Source of the DNA: Prochlorococcus sp. AG-355-N16
Lineage (GTDB): Bacteria; Cyanobacteriota; Cyanobacteriia; PCC-6307; Cyanobiaceae
Length of the DNA stretch: 48,406 nucleotides
Assembly (NCBI GenBank): GCA_003278545.1
Contig: QCEF01000008.1
Coordinates: 1 to 48,406 of the forward strand
Direction of reading: 5' to 3'
The notes beneath the pieces are model-generated. The model was not told the origin of the DNA. It saw only the letters and a list, made by a program, of their open reading frames with translations, and searched no databases. A program made the position numbers and the translations under genes. Positions within the stretch are counted from its first letter, which is position 1. Each line of letters begins with the position of its first letter. Shown here one piece after another: positions 1 through 7,734 of this stretch.

Positions 1-1
1 G

Positions 2-946
2 CTATCGCCTTTAGCAGGAGTTACAGATATTATTTTTAGGCGACTTGTGCGTAAATGGGCTCCAAACTCTTTACTTTTTACAGAAATGATAAATGCCACA
101 AGTCTTAAAAAAGGATTTGGAACACAAAAAATTAATCAAATAGATTTAGAAGAAGGTCCAATTGGAGTACAAATATTTGATAATAGGCCATATGCTGTTT
201 CTGAAGCCGCGAAACAAGCTGAGGACTCTGGAGCATTCTTAATTGATATTAATATGGGATGTCCAGTAAAAAAAATTGCAAAGAAAGGTGGAGGCAGTGC
301 CTTAATTAAAGACCGAAAACTTGCTATAGAATTAGTCAAAAATGTTGTAAAAGCTGTTAGGGTGCCAGTAACAGTAAAAACACGACTCGGATGGGATAGT
401 AAAGAAGAAAATATAGAGGATTTCTTATTTAAACTTCAAGATGCGGGAGCAACGATGATAACACTTCATGGAAGAACTAGAAAACAGGGTTTTTCAGGCA
501 AGTCAGATTGGAAAATGATTGGGAGACTTAAAAAGTTGTTGGAAATTCCAGTAATTGCTAATGGAGATATCAAAAATCCAGATGACGCTCTTAATTGTTT
601 AAAAAAAACGAATGCTGATGGTGTAATGATTGGAAGAGGGATTTTAGGATCACCATGGAAAATAGGAGAAATAGATTATGCCCTTAGAGAAAATAAAAAT
701 TTTGTAGAACCAAACACTGAAGAAAAACTATATTTAATTATTGAGCATCTTGATGAATTAATAAAAGAAAAAGGAGATCACGGCTTGCTTATTGCTAGGA
801 AACATATCTCATGGACATGCAAAGACTTTAAAGGAGCGTCAAATTTAAGAAATAACTTGGTTAGGGCTGTTGATAAAAATGAAGTTAAAAATTTAATAAA
901 TAAAATGATTAAAACTTTGAATAATGAAAAAAATACATTAGCGTAA
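2..946 (+). CDS. dus: tRNA-dihydrouridine synthase (DusB-like), 5' truncated by window edge
   Basis: Flavoenzyme that reduces uridine to dihydrouridine in the tRNA D-loop. The frame is open to the first base of the window. The codons before the GTG at 47 read LSPLAGVTDIIFRRL, which is the family's N-terminal FMN-binding motif, so the GTG at 47 is not the true start and only a few N-terminal residues are missing. Numbering from that GTG, INMGCPVKKI has the catalytic Cys72. It is followed by VTVKTRLGWD, ITLHGRTR, a NGDI motif and GVMIGRG, all typical of Dus TIM barrels. The C-terminal helical tRNA-binding part is present. Next gene is 17 bp downstream on the same strand. Confidence 0.93.
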   Translation, partial: LSPLAGVTDIIFRRLVRKWAPNSLLFTEMINATSLKKGFGTQKINQIDLEEGPIGVQIFDNRPYAVSEAAKQAEDSGAFLIDINMGCPVKKIAKKGGGSALIKDRKLAIELVKNVVKAVRVPVTVKTRLGWDSKEENIEDFLFKLQDAGATMITLHGRTRKQGFSGKSDWKMIGRLKKLLEIPVIANGDIKNPDDALNCLKKTNADGVMIGRGILGSPWKIGEIDYALRENKNFVEPNTEEKLYLIIEHLDELIKEKGDHGLLIARKHISWTCKDFKGASNLRNNLVRAVDKNEVKNLINKMIKTLNNEKNTLA

Positions 947-963
947 AACAAATCTATTTTTTT

Positions 964-1218
964 ATGAAAATAATTAGTAAAGAAACAAGTAAAAGAGTTT
1001 GTGATCATATGAACAATGATCACATAGATTCAGTGCATAAATATCTTATTCATTATGGGAAGATATCAAGCTTTGATAATGCTTATATGGAAGAAATTAA
1101 TAATAGTTTTATAAAAATCAATTACGATGGCCAATCAGCAATTATCAACTTTAAAAGTGAAATATCTGAAGAAGAAATACATTCAACCTTAGTTTCAATG
1201 ATTAAAGAGATTCAATAA
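964..1218 (+). CDS. DUF2470 domain protein
   Basis: 84-residue protein that fits a single DUF2470 domain, the domain found at the C-terminus of haem-iron utilisation and pyridoxamine-phosphate-oxidase-like split-barrel proteins. The family's N-terminal signature VCDHMNNDHIDSV is clear at residues 12-24. Free-standing copies are common in cyanobacteria; a role in haem or tetrapyrrole binding is inferred from the family only. It lies 17 bp after the dus gene on the same strand and may be cotranscribed with it. Confidence 0.75.
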   Translation: MKIISKETSKRVCDHMNNDHIDSVHKYLIHYGKISSFDNAYMEEINNSFIKINYDGQSAIINFKSEISEEEIHSTLVSMIKEIQ

Positions 1219-1238
1219 TAAAATAATTTTATAAAAAT

Positions 1239-1403
1239 CTAAATTTTATTTTCATAGTAAACAGTTATCTTTTTACATTCTTCAAATGAAAGCATGCTTA
1301 ATCTAGATGTGGCTTTTATTTTTAGAATTGCACAAACAGCTAATAAATCGGAGCTATCAACACTAAGCGCTTCAGAAAGCTCTAGGACCCTAAGACCTTT
1401 CAT
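1239..1403 (-). CDS. small IF2_N-like protein (54 aa)
   Basis: ATG at 1403 to TAG at 1239. The translation begins MKGLRVLELSEALSVDSSDL and continues through LLAVCAILKIK and SRLSMLSFEECKKI. This matches the pattern of the N-terminal helical subdomain of translation initiation factor IF-2 (V-x-E-L-A-x-x-L-x-V-x-S-x-x-L, a short helix, then S-x-L-x-x-x-E). It is a stand-alone module here, with no GTPase domain. Function unknown; binding to RNA or the ribosome would be a guess from the parent family. Confidence 0.6.
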   Translation of the reverse strand: MKGLRVLELSEALSVDSSDLLAVCAILKIKATSRLSMLSFEECKKITVYYENKI

Positions 1404-1448
1404 TAGTATGAAAAAATTCTTTTTTCTAGATTATAAAGAGCCTTGAAA

Positions 1449-1685
1449 TTAATGGGCTGCATTTTTCCCTAGACCTGCAACGAAAGGAAAAGTTTGTTCA
1501 TCACCAAATATATCTTCTACCGAAGAATTAGAAATATCAGTTTTTTTATTATCAGGCTTAATTTCTTCAATTTCATTAGAAATATTATCTTTAATTTTAC
1601 TTTCAATTTCTTTTGCTAATAAATTATTCGTATTAGAGAATATTGAGAAAACTAATACACATAAAAACAAAATAATTCTTTTCAT
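1449..1685 (-). CDS. small secreted or lumenal protein (78 aa)
   Basis: An N-terminal hydrophobic stretch (residues 4-23, MKRIILFLCVLVFSIFSNTN) followed by LLAKE looks like a cleavable signal peptide. The remainder is acidic and polar and ends in the motif FPFVAGLGKNAAH. No family recognised. Two minus-strand small genes flank it. The motif-like C-terminus suggests selection on the end of the protein. Confidence 0.6.
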   Translation of the reverse strand: MKRIILFLCVLVFSIFSNTNNLLAKEIESKIKDNISNEIEEIKPDNKKTDISNSSVEDIFGDEQTFPFVAGLGKNAAH

Positions 1686-1760
1686 AAAAAAAAGTTATCT
1701 TATACTATTGTGATATGTCAAAGAAATAATTTAGAAAAAATTGATAATTATAAAACAAAT

Positions 1761-2012
1761 CTAAATAAAAAATAATTCATCTACCCAACTTATTCTATTT
1801 TTAAATCTAATTAAAAAATAAAGACCAAGTAACAAAAGAATTGCCAGGGAGTACTGATTTAGAAAAACGTAAACTATATAGACGAGAAAAGGGAATAAGC
1901 ACGCCCTCTTGAAATTTAATTTCTGTTCTTTTGACATATTTTTCCAATTTAAATAATCTTCCCATTGAAAAATCTTCTTCATTTTTCTACTTCTATTATT
2001 ACGATTAAACAT
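1761..2012 (-). CDS. small two-helix membrane protein (83 aa)
   Basis: A basic N-terminus with FQWEDYLNWKNMSKEQ is followed by two adjacent hydrophobic segments (about residues 40-53 and 55-68, FPFLVYIVYVFLN and LAILLLLGLYFLI). An internal ATG at 1982 (residue 11, MKKIFQ) is an equally good start. No family recognised; a membrane location is inferred from hydrophobicity only. Confidence 0.5.
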   Translation of the reverse strand: MFNRNNRSRKMKKIFQWEDYLNWKNMSKEQKLNFKRACLFPFLVYIVYVFLNQYSLAILLLLGLYFLIRFKNRISWVDELFFI

Positions 2013-2115
2013 AAATTTATAAATATAGTTTTGGTGATTCTTATATTAATAAATAATATTAATCTAGAATATCAAAATAATTTTTTTATTGAATAAAAAT
2101 ATTTTTAAATAAAAA

Positions 2116-2535
2116 ATGAACTCAAAACCAGTTTGGAAAATAGAAAAAATTGTTTTACCTCAACATGCAGACCATGCAGGAGTAATGTGGCACGGAACAT
2201 ATTTTAATTGGCTTGAAGAAAGCCGAATAAATGCTCTTTTAGAAGTAGGTATAAGTTATTTTGAACTTACTAAAAAAGGCTTTGATTTACCTTTAATCAA
2301 TACTTCAATAAAATATAAATCCCCTTTATTTCTTGGTGAAAAAATAACAATAGAGAGCGAATTCAATATTGAAAAAAGTCCACGTATTAATGTAACTTCA
2401 AAATTTATTAACAAGAACAAAGAAATCTTAACGATTGCTGAAGTAAATTTAGTATTAATAAATAAACTAAATTTTTCTATAATAAGAAAAAGACCAGATT
2501 TCTTATCGGAAGCATTTATTAAATTAAACGGTTGA
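2116..2535 (+). CDS. 4-hydroxybenzoyl-CoA-type hotdog thioesterase, possibly DHNA-CoA hydrolase
   Basis: 139 residues, the size of a single hotdog domain. The active-site signature DHAGVMWHGTYFNWLEESR gives Asp19, Gly22, His26, Tyr29 and Glu34, the spacing of the 4HBT/YbgC group. In cyanobacteria a thioesterase of this type hydrolyses 1,4-dihydroxy-2-naphthoyl-CoA during phylloquinone synthesis, so that is the likeliest role. Other acyl-CoA substrates cannot be excluded from sequence. No neighbouring menaquinone gene supports the choice. Confidence 0.8.
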   Translation: MNSKPVWKIEKIVLPQHADHAGVMWHGTYFNWLEESRINALLEVGISYFELTKKGFDLPLINTSIKYKSPLFLGEKITIESEFNIEKSPRINVTSKFINKNKEILTIAEVNLVLINKLNFSIIRKRPDFLSEAFIKLNG

Positions 2536-2577
2536 AATTATTATCTATTAATTGAAAGACTTATTAAATTATTAATT

Positions 2578-2775
2578 ATGCATATATCTCAAGTTATTGA
2601 CTCATACCAATATGAAATGGAATCAAGATATCAAGAAAAATCAATGCTTACAAATCTTTTTACAGAGCACAAATTCTTAGGATGGTTAGGGTTGTTTATA
2701 GTATTTTTCGCTATCTTTGCAATTTTTGTTTTTCAATTTCTTGAATGGGAAAGTAATGACAATAATAAAAGTTAA
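2578..2775 (+). CDS. small single-span membrane protein (65 aa)
   Basis: A polar N-terminus (MHISQVIDSYQYEMESRYQE) precedes a strong membrane helix, LGWLGLFIVFFAIFAIFVFQ, at residues 34-53, then a short acidic tail. Met14 and Met23 are alternative starts. Function unknown. It sits between the thioesterase and another small gene on the same strand with short spacers. Confidence 0.5.
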   Translation: MHISQVIDSYQYEMESRYQEKSMLTNLFTEHKFLGWLGLFIVFFAIFAIFVFQFLEWESNDNNKS

Positions 2776-2815
2776 GAAGATTTCGTGCTTATAATTCAAC
2801 TGAACAACTAAAAAA

Positions 2816-3067
2816 ATGGCTATCTACTTAAAAATAACTAACCCTACAGAGGTTGTAAAAAAAAAGACCTCAAAATGGCTTACAGATATTACACCTGAAA
2901 GGATTGATAGAAAATTAGTCGAGGATGAAGTAATAAAAGGCATTATAGAGCAATTAACATTAGAAGGTATAAAAGGAGAAATATCAGCAATTAATGGGTT
3001 TGAAGTAAATGAATCTGCAGTAATAACAAAAAATAATTTTGTTATTAGAAAAACAAAAACTTTTTAG
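2816..3067 (+). CDS. conserved-looking hypothetical protein (83 aa)
   Basis: Soluble, charged protein beginning MAIYLKITNPTEVVKKKTSK with a central amphipathic region (LVEDEVIKGIIEQLTLEGIK). No signal or membrane segment and no recognised family. The regular alternation of strand- and helix-like segments suggests a compact alpha/beta fold. It lies 20 bp before the Mrr-like gene. Confidence 0.5.
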   Translation: MAIYLKITNPTEVVKKKTSKWLTDITPERIDRKLVEDEVIKGIIEQLTLEGIKGEISAINGFEVNESAVITKNNFVIRKTKTF

Positions 3068-3087
3068 ATCGAAAATAAAAATCTTTA

Positions 3088-3957
3088 ATGAAAATTATTA
3101 TTTTAATTATTTTTATCTTTTTTTTAATTTTTATAATTTTAAGAAATTATCAAATTAAAAAGAAAAAGATCAAATTAAATAATGCCTTAAATTCCAATTT
3201 TTTTATTAAAACAATTAATAATTTAATAGAAGAAAACAAATACAATTTGTTAGAGGAAAGGATTAGATTAAGGGAAATAGATGCTTACGGTAACGAGGAT
3301 TATAAAAAATGGATTGGCAATCCACCTCTTGATGAAAAGGACATTGAGAAAAATATATTTATTGGATCTAAGCGATTTAAAGAGGGTATACCATACTTCT
3401 GGGAAAAAGTTATTTTAAAAAAATTTGGAAGTATGGAATTATTTTTCGAAAAGTGGAGATCGTATTGTAATGAAAATCCTACTATTGATGATGAGATAGT
3501 TGGATCTATTAGAAAGCTCGAGACTGATGATTGGTTTGTTTTCATAGCAAGTCAAATAGAGAAATCATGCTTAAACCTAATACAAAATGATTACTCAAAA
3601 ACAATTAACAAAAGCTATAAAAAAGGGATTAGATTTGAAAATCATTGTATGGAAATTCTCAAACAAAATGGCTGGGAAGTAAAAATAACTCCTAATACAG
3701 GAGATCAAGGGGTTGACTTAATTGCGTCAATAAATGATTTGAGAATATGTATACAATGCAAAGATCATGAAAAAGCCATTGGAAATAAAGCAGTTCAGGA
3801 AATTTCAGCTGGTAAATTATTTTGGAAAGGTACACATGCAATAATAGTCTCAAAATCTGGCTTTACAAAGTCTGCTCATCAATTAGCAAAATCAAACAAA
3901 GTTAGATTAATTAATGAATATCAGTTAAAAGACTTAAAAAACTTATTGTTTAAATAG
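3088..3957 (+). CDS. membrane-anchored Mrr-family restriction endonuclease-like protein
   Basis: 289 residues. Residues 1-19 form a hydrophobic N-terminal anchor (MKIIILIIFIFFLIFIILR), followed by a basic stretch. The C-terminal third is an Mrr_cat nuclease domain of the PD-(D/E)xK fold: GIRFE at 180-184, TGDQGVD at 204-210 with Asp210, then IQCK with Gln223 and Lys225, and a helix with AIIVSKSGFTKSAHQLA. The middle region (60-160) is not recognised. Mrr proteins cut modified or stressed DNA, but a membrane anchor is unusual and some family members have other roles. No methyltransferase is nearby. Confidence 0.8.
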   Translation: MKIIILIIFIFFLIFIILRNYQIKKKKIKLNNALNSNFFIKTINNLIEENKYNLLEERIRLREIDAYGNEDYKKWIGNPPLDEKDIEKNIFIGSKRFKEGIPYFWEKVILKKFGSMELFFEKWRSYCNENPTIDDEIVGSIRKLETDDWFVFIASQIEKSCLNLIQNDYSKTINKSYKKGIRFENHCMEILKQNGWEVKITPNTGDQGVDLIASINDLRICIQCKDHEKAIGNKAVQEISAGKLFWKGTHAIIVSKSGFTKSAHQLAKSNKVRLINEYQLKDLKNLLFK

Positions 3958-3958
3958 T

Positions 3959-4363
3959 TTATATCAACTGAGTTAAGCCCTCTTTGTAAAGCAAGAGTGT
4001 TGTAAAAATTCCTGAGGCCCAGGTTAAACCCCTTGCAGTTGGAATATTAAATATATAGGCACCAATATATAAAAAACGTAAAAGAGGATGAACCCATGCT
4101 GCAGTAATTGCAATGTTTGAATCAGTTAAAGTAATCAAACAAAGAAGACATGCAGGAGCATGCAAGGAAATACTTTCCCAACAATTCTGATGGCACCAAA
4201 CTGCTCTTTTACCAAAAGCAGGTAGTTCGTCAAATAAAGCCCTCGGGGCTGACATATTTTCAACAGAATAACCTGCTTTAATCCTCCCAAAAGTTAATGG
4301 AATAATTGATATTAAAACAACAACTACTGATAGACAAAGGCTCCAGGCAAAAACGATTTGCAT
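3959..4363 (-). CDS. MAPEG-family membrane protein
   Basis: 134 residues with about four hydrophobic segments. The family motif is visible as NMSAPRALFDELP followed by RAVWCHQNCWESISLHAP, corresponding to the conserved A-x-x-N/H-Q-N-x-x-E-x-x-x-x-F-A-P pattern of the MAPEG (eicosanoid and glutathione metabolism) superfamily. Bacterial members are mostly uncharacterised; some have glutathione transferase or peroxidase activity. Its 3' end is 1 bp from the convergent Mrr-like gene. Confidence 0.8.
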   Translation of the reverse strand: MQIVFAWSLCLSVVVVLISIIPLTFGRIKAGYSVENMSAPRALFDELPAFGKRAVWCHQNCWESISLHAPACLLCLITLTDSNIAITAAWVHPLLRFLYIGAYIFNIPTARGLTWASGIFTTLLLYKEGLTQLI

Positions 4364-4439
4364 ATAATTAATGAATCTTCTTCAGCTTAATAATTGCTGA
4401 TTAATATCGTGATAAATGAAAAATCATTACCATAGATAA

Positions 4440-4703
4440 AACTTCGCAGAAAAAGCTATATCAATTGGTGAGAAATCTAAAGTTAATTCTGAAAATTTAT
4501 ATATAACTGATTCAAATGTTGGAATTGCGGTTAAGGATTATTAAAATCTGATAAACAAAAATTTATCTCTTAATGAAACTCCAATTTGCCTTGAAATATT
4601 TCAAAAGAAACAAGAATTTGGTGGTGCTTACGCTAATTTAAATTATTTCCAATGTCCAAGTAAAATTTTCATCGATAAAAATTCAACTCTAAAATTTAAA
4701 TAA
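4440..4703 (+). pseudogene. remnant of CotH-kinase/beta-helix type gene (C-terminal part only, in-frame stop)
   Basis: One frame reads without a start codon: NFAEKAISIGEKSKV, then NLYITDSNVGIAVKDY, a TAA at 4542-4544, then NLSLNETPICLEIFQKK and EFGGAYANLNYF, ending at a TAA at 4701. Alternating short beta-strand repeats with GxAxKD and an F-G-G-x-x-x-N pattern resemble the parallel beta-helix C-terminus that accompanies CotH kinase domains next to VTC genes. The upstream catalytic portion is missing: only 76 bp separates it from the divergent MAPEG gene. It ends 1 bp before the VTC gene. The CotH assignment rests on this context and on memory of the motif, so it is moderate. Confidence 0.55.
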
Positions 4704-4704
4704 T

Positions 4705-5297
4705 ATGACTTTTAGAAAAGAAAAAAAATTTAGATTAAGTAAAAGTCATCTGAAATTATTGAAATCTTCATTAATCCTTAAAGGAATGAAAGTATTGCAT
4801 CCAGAAAGGCAAATAAATAGTTGTTATTTTGATACAAAAAATTTAAAAACATTCTTTGATTCAGAAAATGGCGTCCTCCCAAGAAAAAAATTTAGGTATC
4901 GTTGGTATAATAATTATTCAATTATTAATAAAGAAATAAAAATATCCTCAATAGAAGGTAGATTCAAGATTTCTAATAACATTAATAAATATGAATTAGA
5001 GAAATTAAAAAAGCTTAAAATATATGATTGCGATTACGGTAATTTATATTCCCAAATAATTATAAAATACAAAAGAGAATACTTTATTTATGAGAATCTT
5101 AGAATAACTTTTGATACAAATATTGAATATGAGAATTTAACTTTAGGTAATAAATATAAATCTTTTGAAAAAGAAGTAGTTATGGCAGTTAAAGCTCCAA
5201 TTACACAATCTGAAAACTATATTGAAAGTTAATTAATATACAACCTTCAAGGTTTTCCAAATACTGCAGAGGTATATCATGTTTTTATAGAAACTAA
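4705..5297 (+). pseudogene. VTC-domain (polyphosphate polymerase-like) gene, frameshifted near its end
   Basis: The open part (4705-5232, 175 codons) has the VTC tunnel motifs in order: RKEKKF (4-9), SCYFDT (39-44), RKKFRYRWY (60-68), KYKREYF (121-127), RITFDT (133-138) and EKEVVMAVKAP (155-165). It stops at 5232 after NYIES. The family's conserved end, here QPSRFSKYCRGIS, lies just downstream in another frame (5241-5297). One extra T at about 5228-5230 would join the two parts as NYIESLINIQPSRFSKY. In addition the residue that is normally a metal-binding Glu in the V-x-E-x-K strand is Ala161. Intact family members make or bind inorganic polyphosphate; this copy is probably dead or dying. Confidence 0.7.
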
Positions 5298-5463
5298 ATA
5301 CTAATGATTTTAAATATAGAATATTTATAAAAAAGACATAGAATCAATATAAAAATTTTTTAAGTTAAATTTGGTATTAATATAAAATAACTTTAGAGTG
5401 TTATATCTAGTAAAATTTTTGAGATACATCAATTACTACTATTTAATTAAGTAAATAAAAATT

Positions 5464-5589
5464 ATGGATATTTCAAAGATAGTTTTAATTTTTGGCATAA
5501 GTTTACTAATATATTTTGCTTTTCTGTTTTTAGGATTTTTTCTTAAGAATAAAAATTTAAAGGCACAGAATCTAAAAAAAGAAGAATAG
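5464..5589 (+). CDS. small single-span membrane peptide (41 aa)
   Basis: ATG at 5464 opens MDISKIVLIFGISLLIYFAF, almost entirely one membrane helix, followed by a basic, Lys-rich tail (KNKNLKAQNLKKEE). It is too short for a family assignment. It lies in an otherwise gene-free AT-rich stretch between the VTC remnant and 5720. Nothing else is evident in 5298-5463 or 5590-5719. Confidence 0.4.
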   Translation: MDISKIVLIFGISLLIYFAFLFLGFFLKNKNLKAQNLKKEE

Positions 5590-5719
5590 ATTATTAATGC
5601 AATGAAAATTTACTATTTTCTCAATATTTTTATATCTTTTTGAATATATTTCATGGAAATAAATTTTGATCCAAATGATAATAGGGGATATTTAAATTAA
5701 ATAAGACAGTTGCTGTTAT

Positions 5720-6013
5720 ATGAAAAAATTTTATAAATTTCTAAAAAGTTTTTTATTTATATCACTTTGGCTTATTTTATCCTCATTTTTAACCCAATAT
5801 TGGAATACCTTTCATTGGGAATATATTTACTTAAACTTCAGAATTATATTTGATAAAGAATTTTGGTTTGTTGTAGAAAAAATTCTTTTAGGATTTGATA
5901 TTGGTTACTGGTTAGAAGAAGCACTAAAATTCCTAAGTTATGAAATACCTAAAGAATCATTTAAATATTTACCAATTTATTTCGTATTAAAGTCTATTTG
6001 GATAAAGAATTAA
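5720..6013 (+). CDS. hypothetical membrane-associated protein (97 aa)
   Basis: Begins MKKFYKFLKSFLFISLWLIL, one clear hydrophobic segment, followed by an aromatic-rich region (WNTFHWEYIYLNFRIIF, GFDIGYWLEEALKF) and a second weaker hydrophobic stretch near the C-terminus. No family recognised. It ends 9 bp from the convergent fibrillin gene. Confidence 0.45.
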   Translation: MKKFYKFLKSFLFISLWLILSSFLTQYWNTFHWEYIYLNFRIIFDKEFWFVVEKILLGFDIGYWLEEALKFLSYEIPKESFKYLPIYFVLKSIWIKN

Positions 6014-6022
6014 TTTATATTT

Positions 6023-6565
6023 TTAATAGATTTTAATAAATTCCTTGAAATTCTTGAATAAAGTCGGTGAATTTATTTTTCTTAAAACAAATAAAGTTCC
6101 TTTATCACCTCTGCAGATTCTTAGCTTATTACTTAAATAAGTTATCTCTAACCAACCTAATTGTTCATTATTTATTTCTTTAATAGCCTTTATATTTTTT
6201 CTTCCAAATTTAGGTCCAATAACACCAGCATGTGTAAATTTGACCCCAATTTTTTTTTCATTTATGTAATTAAGTCTTATTAAAATACCAGTACCAATAA
6301 TTGATTTTATTCCTCTAGGTTTAAGTAAATTAAGACCATTTAAATTTAAGGGATCAAGAATTTGAAGGTTATCAATAAAAGGAGAATATTTTAAAAAAGG
6401 ACTATTAGAACTACTCCACCTAAGCTCCCAAACGCCTTGTAAATCATTTCCATCATTGCTAAAGGAAAAATTATTATCAATTTCAAGTTGTTCGGCAATA
6501 GTACGTATACTCTCTGAATTTGGAGATTTAACAAGTAAATTTAATAAATTATTTTCGGTTTCCAT
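6023..6565 (-). CDS. PAP/fibrillin family protein
   Basis: 180 residues matching the plastid lipid-associated protein/fibrillin family. LQGVWELRWSSSNSPF is the conserved G-x-W-x-L-x-x-S strand, and the C-terminal part YLSNKLRICRGDKGTLFVL is the family's diagnostic end. These lipocalin-like proteins associate with thylakoid lipids, plastoglobule-type bodies and carotenoids. Cyanobacterial members are linked to photoprotection. A second, longer member is at 8995-9765. Confidence 0.85.
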   Translation of the reverse strand: METENNLLNLLVKSPNSESIRTIAEQLEIDNNFSFSNDGNDLQGVWELRWSSSNSPFLKYSPFIDNLQILDPLNLNGLNLLKPRGIKSIIGTGILIRLNYINEKKIGVKFTHAGVIGPKFGRKNIKAIKEINNEQLGWLEITYLSNKLRICRGDKGTLFVLRKINSPTLFKNFKEFIKIY

Positions 6566-6641
6566 TTAATAAACGCTGGAGTACATAGCTAAGGATAAAT
6601 ACTTACCTCCATGTGCTATATTCTACCCAGAATATGTTGAT

Positions 6642-6929
6642 TTGATGACAAAGAGCTATTGGCTAAAGAAAATTTCAATTCCAAATGCTGATTTATTTCT
6701 GGAATATATAAGGACTGTATTGCCTTGGATTAAATCTGTTGGAGGAGTAATAGTAAAAAGAGATTTAATACAGGAATCGACATCAAATGAATGGGATGGA
6801 GGGCAGCTTGGATTGGTAATTGAATTCGAATCAAAATTTGCTGCTAAAAAAGCATTTTATTCTGAAGTATTTCAAAAATATCTGCAGTCCAGAGATTTAA
6901 TGGAATTAGTTACTATAAGTACTCTTTAA
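6642..6929 (+). CDS. DUF1330 family protein
   Basis: 95 residues; starts ATG-ATG, so the start may be 6642 or 6645. The order YWLKKISIPNADLFLEYI, VGGVIVKRD, then LGLVIEFESKFAAKKAFYS and a final strand with SRDLMELV is the ferredoxin-like dimeric barrel of DUF1330 (YCII/EthD-like). Biochemical role unknown in this family. Confidence 0.75.
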   Translation: MMTKSYWLKKISIPNADLFLEYIRTVLPWIKSVGGVIVKRDLIQESTSNEWDGGQLGLVIEFESKFAAKKAFYSEVFQKYLQSRDLMELVTISTL

Positions 6930-7065
6930 AAAATAAACCAATAGCTACCTCACGCAAATAACCTATAAGTATTTATTACTATTAAATAATTTATGTAATA
7001 TTAATAACTTCATTAGCAATGGTATATTTTGCAAAATTTAATTGTAAAAGTAATCCCTTAATCAA

Positions 7066-7245
7066 ATGAACTATTCAACAGAACAAGATGATTATTTGAT
7101 GACAACTCCATATACAAAAAAAATTCAGCAAAAATTTGAAAAGGTTAAATCTTTCTTAGAGCAAAATGGATTTAATGCTTCATCAGAGAGCTTAATGCAA
7201 GATATAGTTAGTTCAGAAGAATATATTGCTAAAAATGGCTTATAA
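7066..7245 (+). CDS. small hypothetical protein (59 aa)
   Basis: ATG at 7066 reads MNYSTEQDDYLMTTPYTKKI and ends at TAA 7245. Soluble, predicted helical in the middle (KIQQKFEKVKSFLEQNGF) and acidic at the end (DIVSSEEYIAKNGL). No family recognised. It is tightly convergent with the Ssl1498-like gene, with 4 bp between the stops. The 136 bp before it hold nothing recognisable. Confidence 0.45.
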   Translation: MNYSTEQDDYLMTTPYTKKIQQKFEKVKSFLEQNGFNASSESLMQDIVSSEEYIAKNGL

Positions 7246-7249
7246 AATA

Positions 7250-7429
7250 TCAAAATATATTCAGAAACCTTAAATAATAAAAACCACCTATTAGAAAAGG
7301 CAATAATATTCCAATAAATAAAAATATGGATTTCCTTGATTCGCCTTCTGATATGGGGTTGATTTTTGGTTCAATTGCGAAACCATTTTGTCTACCACCG
7401 CTTTCGGTTGTATAACCTTTTTTATCCAT
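7250..7429 (-). CDS. Ssl1498-type light-harvesting-like protein (59 aa)
   Basis: ATG at 7429 encodes MDKKGYTTESGGRQNGFAIE followed by PKINPISEGESRKS and one membrane helix (IFLFIGILLPFLIGGFYYL). The N-terminal pattern Y-T-T-E-x-G-G-R-x-N-x-F-A-x-E-P-K is that of the Ssl1498 family of cyanobacterial light-harvesting-like small proteins. They are single-helix thylakoid proteins, often associated with stress or chlorophyll-binding assemblies. The stromal motif is unusually complete for such a short gene. Confidence 0.7.
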   Translation of the reverse strand: MDKKGYTTESGGRQNGFAIEPKINPISEGESRKSIFLFIGILLPFLIGGFYYLRFLNIF

Positions 7430-7514
7430 AAGAAAAATAATCTATGGAGATTATCTCATGTAAAAACTTATTTAAAAAAATTTTTTACATTTAGAATTAA
7501 ACTAATTTTAAGAT

Positions 7515-7649
7515 CTAATAATTGATTTCAATCTTAGATTTTAACTTGGCAGCTTTTTTTAAAAGACCTACGACTTCCTTACGACCAGTTGCAAACTCAG
7601 CCTTGTTAAGCAACTCACTATATTTTTTTGTGATTTCTCTATGGTTCAT
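7515..7649 (-). CDS. small basic hypothetical protein (44 aa)
   Basis: ATG at 7649 to TAG at 7515 encodes MNHREITKKYSELLNKAEFA then TGRKEVVGLLKKAAKLKSKI. Two amphipathic helices with many Lys residues and no membrane segment. A nucleic-acid or protein-binding role is only a guess from the charge. Confidence 0.4.
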   Translation of the reverse strand: MNHREITKKYSELLNKAEFATGRKEVVGLLKKAAKLKSKIEINY

Positions 7650-7734
7650 TTTTGGTTTATATTACATGAATTATAAAGTTACTAAAAATATTTTTTGTAT
7701 AAAAGATATCAAAATAGAGTTTAAGTATCTTTAC

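Noticed and set aside
5653-5700. 15-codon frame MEINFDPNDNRGYLN before the gene at 5720
   Set aside because: Too short, with no ribosome-binding site or conservation evidence visible.
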